Shown here: positions 57,186-64,000 of the stretch, piece after piece
Layout: the number at the start of each line of letters is the position of its first letter
How positions within the stretch are numbered: position 1 is the first letter of the stretch
Origin: Mycocentrospora acerina
Lineage: Eukaryota; Ascomycota; Dothideomycetes; Pleosporales
Direction of reading: 5' to 3'
Assembly: GCA_022701365.1 (NCBI GenBank)
Contig: JAKUHH010000080.1
Span: 436,436-500,435, forward strand
DNA length: 64,000 nucleotides
Position numbers and translations under genes: made by a program
The notes under the pieces: generated by a model
What the model was told of the DNA's origin: nothing
Database searches by the model: none
The model's input: only the letters and a program-made list of their open reading frames with translations

Positions 57186-59930
57186 CTACTTGACTTTCTC
57201 CTTCTCCTTCCCCTTCCCCTTCACGCTGCTCTTACTGTTTTTACTAAGATCGGAACTCCACTCAACCGGCAATGGACCTGTCGAAAGGCGTTGACTGACG
57301 ACCTCCTGGAGCTCACCGATTGCCGAAGCCATCATTAGAGGGAAATCGTCCATGAATAGTTCTTTGTTCGGCTCAATGCAGTTGTTGACAAGATCATCAA
57401 ACTCGTGGCGAAGCTCAACCCTAGCAGTCTCGGCATCGTTCAAGCGCCTCGAAAGCGACGACTTCAACTCTTCCATGGAGCTTTTTATCCTCGCCTCTAC
57501 CTTGACGCGTTGGTCACTCGCAATCCCCGCAGCTGTTCGCAGTTCTAGATTGGCGTTGCGTGCTTCAGCAAGACTAGCAAAAGCCTCATTTTGAACCTTC
57601 TTCAACGCAGTCTCCAGAGCCTGAATCGCTTGAACTTTGGCAAACGGCGAATCTCTTGTGATTATTCGCAGTTGCTGCACCATTGACGTGAGCGCGAACA
57701 AGTCTTGCTCATGAGACTGAATCCAGCCCATTTGAGGTAGGAACGTGTTCAGCTGAGTAACCTCTCTCTTAACAGCTACAAGCTGCTGTAGCATGTTGGT
57801 ATTTGACGGGTATGTTTGGACAAACCAGTTTACCATCTTTTGATAAAGATGGTCAGTTGTGATATTTTGATATCGATTTTCGAGGCTGTTCAAGCCCTGC
57901 CTCACTGAGTCGAGCTTGCGATTCACAGCTACTGTATCTTCTTTTGTAGTAAGCTGTCCTTTGACTTCTTTTACGTCGCGATCTCGTTGGGTGGTCTCAG
58001 TATCCAGTGACGCCTTCAGCTCGGAAACCTCCTGATGCAGACTTCTTGTGTCTTCAAGGATAGCAAATACTTGTGGTGAATTCATTTCGGTTGCTGGACT
58101 AGGGAAAGGGTGTTCTGACTTGAGAGGTTGTGGTCGTTGTTGCCTCAGCACTGCAACCTCTTCTTCGTGCATTTCCAATCGTTCGTGAATCGATGTTAGC
58201 TGTTGTTCGTAATGCTGCTTCAGCGGATCAAGCTGTTGCGTGAAAAACGTGGGAATTATATCCGATTGAAGGCCTTCAATAGCTATGCCATGTTCATGAA
58301 CAACCTCTTCTACCTTGTTGAGAGATTCATCTATAGCCACGAAGCTATCGCTGTGCTGTTGTAACTGATCTTTCAGCCAAGAGAGCATACCTTGGACGGT
58401 ACTAGTATCATCCTGAACTCTGACCAGTTCATTGCACCTCGCTTGATCCAAGGCAGCGGAATTGTACGTCTTAAAGTCCGAGAGTCTCTTTGTGATCACC
58501 TCGACCTGAGCCTGAATAACTGTGATCTGAGCGGGGAGTTGGGTGAGAACGGAGACCTGGTCATTGATGTTCTTCACACGTTCTGAAAGGCCCATGACAC
58601 TACCGGTAACTGTCTGTAAACCCTTGAAGTCGTTTTCTAACTTTTCTGTTTGTTGTGTGGCGTTTTGGTGAAACTCGGCGCATGATCGAATCACCGTGGT
58701 GTTGTCTTTCTCAGCTTTGGTTAAACGGGCGGTAAGCTTCTCTTGCTCGTCAGCCAGCTGCTTTTGTTGATTCAAGTTCTCCCGAACACTCGCATTCGCA
58801 TCCTTGGCATCGAGCTCAATCTGGTCGAATTTCTCAAGCATAGTCCTACCATTTTGATCTTTTTTGGAATAACGGTCTGTACGCACGAAGAGAGTATCAA
58901 TGTCTTGCTTTGAATCGTCTCGCAGATTTCTGAAATCCTTTTGCAATTTTGACACTGTGCCGTCTTTAAGGTCTTGCAAATCTTGTTGCAGTTTCAACAC
59001 TTTCTTGTAGGTCTTGGCTTCGTTCCTCTCCGTTTCTTCAAGTTTCTCCTGTAGAGCAGGAATGCTGCGAGATTCTGTTGTCTTTCGAAAGGTTGAGAAT
59101 GTGCCCAGGTCCGACGACAGTCTTTTTTCTAATGTTTCGTAGCCTGTCTTTGTTTGCTTCAGCGTTTCTGCCGCTTGCTTGGTAAGTCTATTTCCAAGCT
59201 TCTGCACAGCATCATCCGTGTACTTTTTGAACTTGTTGGTTTCGGATTGCACAGCCAGTCGCGCTATTTTATCGATATTTTCTGCTGTAGGAACACTCGT
59301 CTGTTGGTCTTTCCACGTTTTGATAGAATCAACGCCATTCTTCAGCTCCAGTGTTTTTGCCAGTGTAGACTCTAGCTTAGTTTTGAATCCTTCCAACTCG
59401 AGAGGCAGTTTACTGAACTGCGATTTCGAAGTCTCTGAGTCAGTCCTCTGCTGTCTGTCAAGCCGGTCCCTTAGATCCGAAACTTGAAGTGATACATTTT
59501 CAAGATCCTTGATTTTGTTCAACATCTCCTCGCGTTCTTTCTCTTGTTCCCGTTTGAAATGGGCAAAATCTGCTTGAAGAGCAAGTAGTCTTGCTGTGAG
59601 ATTTGGGCCAGAATTTGCTGCAGATTGATCATTCTCTTTCGCGAGGAGAGCTTTCGCGTCGTTGGCAATAGCTTGTTGCCTTATCTTGTCTCTTCTGTTC
59701 CGCATGGCCGCTATGTTGAAGGACACTTCGCCTATGACCTCTTCTTGTCGTTGTGGGGGGTTGGAATCCGAAGTCGAGAATACACGGTCTTTATCAGATG
59801 CCGAGTTTCTAGCCGTGGCTGGAATCATTGATGGAACCAGGGGCCTGCCATGTACTGGATTTTTGTTTCTCTCTTCAGATGTAACATGCAGAGGGCTGCA
59901 ATCAGCACTCGACCTCCTGCTCGTTATCAC
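57186..59930 (-). CDS. Large coiled-coil protein, function unknown; 5' end unresolved
   Basis: A frame of about 910 codons, dominated by heptad-rich coiled coil from about residue 110 to 880 (for example LLALQADFAHFKREQEKERE; LEKFDQIELDAKDANASVRE; VREVSELKASLDT-type segments). I do not recognise a named family. The N-terminal 100 residues are disordered and basic; the C-terminus is Lys-rich (KNSKSSVKGKGKEKEKVK). The end at 59930 corresponds to a GTG, which is not a normal start. The first in-frame ATG is at 59826-59828 (880 residues). The frame stays open and looks coding up to about 60025 (DVIDIGSQSGISRAVGDVIT), so an upstream exon with the true start is likely. It could be a cytoskeletal, spindle-pole or nuclear scaffold protein; nothing decides it. 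Confidence 0.75.
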   Translation of the reverse strand: MITSRRSSADCSPLHVTSEERNKNPVHGRPLVPSMIPATARNSASDKDRVFSTSDSNPPQRQEEVIGEVSFNIAAMRNRRDKIRQQAIANDAKALLAKENDQSAANSGPNLTARLLALQADFAHFKREQEKEREEMLNKIKDLENVSLQVSDLRDRLDRQQRTDSETSKSQFSKLPLELEGFKTKLESTLAKTLELKNGVDSIKTWKDQQTSVPTAENIDKIARLAVQSETNKFKKYTDDAVQKLGNRLTKQAAETLKQTKTGYETLEKRLSSDLGTFSTFRKTTESRSIPALQEKLEETERNEAKTYKKVLKLQQDLQDLKDGTVSKLQKDFRNLRDDSKQDIDTLFVRTDRYSKKDQNGRTMLEKFDQIELDAKDANASVRENLNQQKQLADEQEKLTARLTKAEKDNTTVIRSCAEFHQNATQQTEKLENDFKGLQTVTGSVMGLSERVKNINDQVSVLTQLPAQITVIQAQVEVITKRLSDFKTYNSAALDQARCNELVRVQDDTSTVQGMLSWLKDQLQQHSDSFVAIDESLNKVEEVVHEHGIAIEGLQSDIIPTFFTQQLDPLKQHYEQQLTSIHERLEMHEEEVAVLRQQRPQPLKSEHPFPSPATEMNSPQVFAILEDTRSLHQEVSELKASLDTETTQRDRDVKEVKGQLTTKEDTVAVNRKLDSVRQGLNSLENRYQNITTDHLYQKMVNWFVQTYPSNTNMLQQLVAVKREVTQLNTFLPQMGWIQSHEQDLFALTSMVQQLRIITRDSPFAKVQAIQALETALKKVQNEAFASLAEARNANLELRTAAGIASDQRVKVEARIKSSMEELKSSLSRRLNDAETARVELRHEFDDLVNNCIEPNKELFMDDFPLMMASAIGELQEVVSQRLSTGPLPVEWSSDLSKNSKSSVKGKGKEKEKVK

Positions 59931-60991
59931 ATCACCGACTGCTCGAGAGATACCGCTCTGAGACCCTATATCAATGACATCTCGGTTGTCAAGCGCCCTA
60001 TAAATGTCAACTGATGATTCATCTCAAGTCCGACATGCAAGCTCCGTTGAGGTATTGCTAGATAGACCATGATTTAATTTTCACAGATAGAGCACATATA
60101 GGAGTATCAATAGACTTTTTGCATTCACATACTGTTTTGTATGATCAGCATCACTTCACGTTGATATGCTAGGCGACTTGAAGACTTCCATACCCGATTT
60201 GGATGCTTGGATGACCCCTCGTACGGGCGCGGTCGCTTCTTTGGGGGGCTCGGGCCTCGTGATTGAGGATCCACAGGTCGCTTACGCATGCTCATCAGTT
60301 AGAGGCGCGCAGATGAGGACGCGGTTGAGTTTTGCACATGAACAGAACTAGATTGTAGTGTGAACAACGCGGTATCCAAGATAAAGTAGAGCGTGACGCG
60401 CTAGCGACACTAGCGTCCAATGAGACAGCTTCTACTGCCAGATAGGATCCCCGCACGCGCGTGGTAATTCTACGCGTGTTTTACCTGCGGCTTCTGGAGT
60501 GAAAGAATAATTTGTAGGTAAGGTTGGATTACAACCTTTCACTGTAGCAACTTCAAGGCTTTTGGCTTGTTGTACGTGCTATGAGAGTCTGCTCAAGATG
60601 CTCAGATGGTTGGGTTGTGCTTGCCAGCTGTTGCTGATTCTTTCCCCAGGATGTGCTGCTATTAGAAAGTAGGATGGGTTTAAAGCATGTTTGTCCAATT
60701 GCTTGTCATCTATCCAGACCAGTCGGAATATGACGCATCTACATGTGTGAAAGACAGGTGTCGCGCTAGTGCACGAAACTGTGATATGAGATAGATTGTG
60801 ACAGAGTACCACTACAATGTAAAAACAAACTCCATCCTACTTCTACAGGTAAGAGACGCGTACATGCTGTTCATCATGCAAGACAACACCAACAGAAGGT
60901 GATTGGCCAAGGCGTTGGTCCGAGCTCCAAACGCGACAAATCGCGGTCAGTAGTGAGAGCAACATCCTCTACACATTCTGCACACATCACC
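59931..60991. promoter_or_regulatory. Divergent intergenic region of the coiled-coil gene and RVB2
   Basis: About 1 kb. The left 100 bp probably contains coding or spliced 5' sequence of the coiled-coil gene. A 61-codon frame at 60166-60351 has no motif. The right end is the RVB2 promoter and leader. Confidence 0.5.
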
Positions 60992-62553
<1,562 letters not shown>

Positions 62554-64000
62554 AGAAGTGTATACAGTGTTATTGGGCTCTCTGGCGTATAAAAGTCACT
62601 GGAATCGGTAGATCGTATACACAGCGTAATATTTGAAGTAAGTGCAGCGTAGGCCGGCAAATATAACACTATCATGTGCTAGCCATTGGATACTGCACCG
62701 CATCTTCTACCCAGCACACTTACTTTTCTTCTGCCGTTCTTTGAATGCTGATCGACAAGCTCATAGAGGGCTCAATTCTTTGTGTATCATATCCTCTCGA
62801 GATTCGCGGCTCACTCTACCGCTAAATAGTTGTCGTAATCAGGAGAATATTGAATGATCCCAGATTTGTGCTTCTGCAATAGTTCCGTCAGCTCGTAAAT
62901 ATACGAGTTCATATGATGCTGTGATGTCATAGAACAATCACTCAATCAACTGTTAGATGTTCAGCCTCGAGCACAAGTATGGGACCCGAGATTACCAATC
63001 GCACCACAGAATCATAGTGTGCCATATATTGCAAGCGAGCATTTATGCGCCACTGTAGCTGCGAAGGCGTGAACCTTTCTTACACGGGAATAAGCCATCC
63101 AATGTGCAACCTAGCAGCCTTCATCAAAAGCCTATGGAAGTTTCCGTGAGCCCTTTGAAACATCCATTCGTGGGTTTTTTTTTATCTAAACATGGCTTGC
63201 TAGCCGATGCACGACAGCTGTCACGCGAATGGCTGACGTGGAGCTACTCTCGGCGACGCGTGGCCTGTGAACCACAAGATACCATACCCCCTTGCATCCG
63301 TGACTTTGACAAGCCTCCTCTAATTTCCAGATCCAGCAACCGAACATATGCCTCATTGTGAATTCATGTTGAAAAATTAAAAAGCCATAGTGAATACCAG
63401 ATAACAAATGTTCTTCGCCTTTTATGACGTCCCTATTTCACAATCACTAATCCCCTATCGCACCTCAACACAACGCAATACAGCACAGCATAGCATAGCA
63501 CAGCATAACCCAAGCCCCGAATTCCCAGATAACCCACTAGAGCAGCACGGCACGCGACACCCCCAAGCCTTCCAAGCCCCCCCAAGCCGGAATCGGATAA
63601 AACAAAAAGCTTGACACGCACTCGCCGCGCGTATCACCCCAAAACAAGCTTTTTCTTCTTCGGTTACCGGCGCCCGGGACACCGTTGCCAAAACGCAGGG
63701 ATCTGGGGGGTAAGGCGAGTAATTGGAGCAGTGTAGTGGGCGGCTCTTTCGATACGGGGGGCGGGCAGACTGGTGGGTAAAAAGGAACATTATGTGACGA
63801 CGCGCGGTGCGTGTACGTCAGGCTGCAAGGCGTAGGTAGTGCTGATTCGATGGGCGGTACCGCTTGAGATTGAGGCTCGTTTATTTGCAATGTATTGGCT
63901 CTTACAAGGTGCGTTTGGGTGAAGAATTGGCAGTGTCGCTTGGGTGCTTGTCGTAGTGCGTGGTACGTCACTGGGTTGCCGGGTTTACCGTGGGGAAGGA
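62554..64000. other. Gene-free right end
   Basis: 3' region of RVB2 and 1.4 kb without a supported gene. CATAG-type short repeats lie at about 63480-63510. Frames of 60-144 codons on both strands lack motifs. Confidence 0.55.

Noticed and set aside
63408..63971. Several frames at the right edge
   Set aside because: Composed of CATAG-type repeats and Cys/Leu/Pro-rich chance sequence; no gene continuing past the window edge could be recognised.

Overview
This window is nuclear DNA of a filamentous ascomycete (Pezizomycotina), most likely a dothideomycete of the Pleosporales type. The evidence is short introns (about 45-125 bp, many with a CTAAC-like branch point), a VeA velvet regulator, a SUZ12-type Polycomb subunit, an HsbA-type wall protein, a GPI-anchored aspartic protease and an RTA1 family membrane protein. 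The placement is inferred from protein likeness; no marker RNA gene is present. I found no tRNA, rRNA, CRISPR array or intact transposon.

Layout. 1-5.1 kb: non-coding, rich in microsatellites, ending in the long GC-rich leader of veA. 5.1-10 kb: veA, then a six-exon O-acetylhomoserine sulfhydrylase. 11.6-16 kb: a peroxisomal long-chain acyl-CoA synthetase ending in SKL and a basic coiled-coil protein. 16.4-22.6 kb: aspartic protease (-), RFC4 (+), RTA1-like protein (-). 23.3-28.3 kb: TRS130 (TRAPP II), seven exons. 28.8-36 kb: an uncharacterised membrane protein, a broken FAD monooxygenase with three in-frame TAG codons, an intact HsbA gene and a 2.2 kb gene desert. 35.9-38.8 kb: divergent pair SPT4 / PPT1. 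38.8-48 kb: a second gene-poor stretch with a candidate gene for a solenoid-like repeat membrane protein and an AT-hook protein. 47.9-64 kb: SUZ12 with a C-terminal PHD-like finger, an F-box/LRR protein, a WW-domain prion-like protein, POP8, a large coiled-coil protein and RVB2.

Fungal genes are mostly independent units and no operon or biosynthetic cluster is evident. Several housekeeping genes share themes: DNA replication (RFC4), chromatin and transcription (SUZ12, SPT4, RVB2, AT-hook), RNA processing (POP8) and trafficking (TRS130). Accessory character is concentrated at 28.8-36 kb and 38.8-48 kb.

Exon boundaries were set by hand from GT/GC...AG signals, reading frame and conserved protein motifs. 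For all spliced genes the summed coding length is a multiple of three, and no RNA evidence was available. The most interesting items are the 8/9-residue repeat protein at 40.7-41.4 kb, the decayed monooxygenase with C-to-T style nonsense changes, the SUZ12-PHD architecture, the N-terminally extended SPT4 frame and two GC-AG introns.
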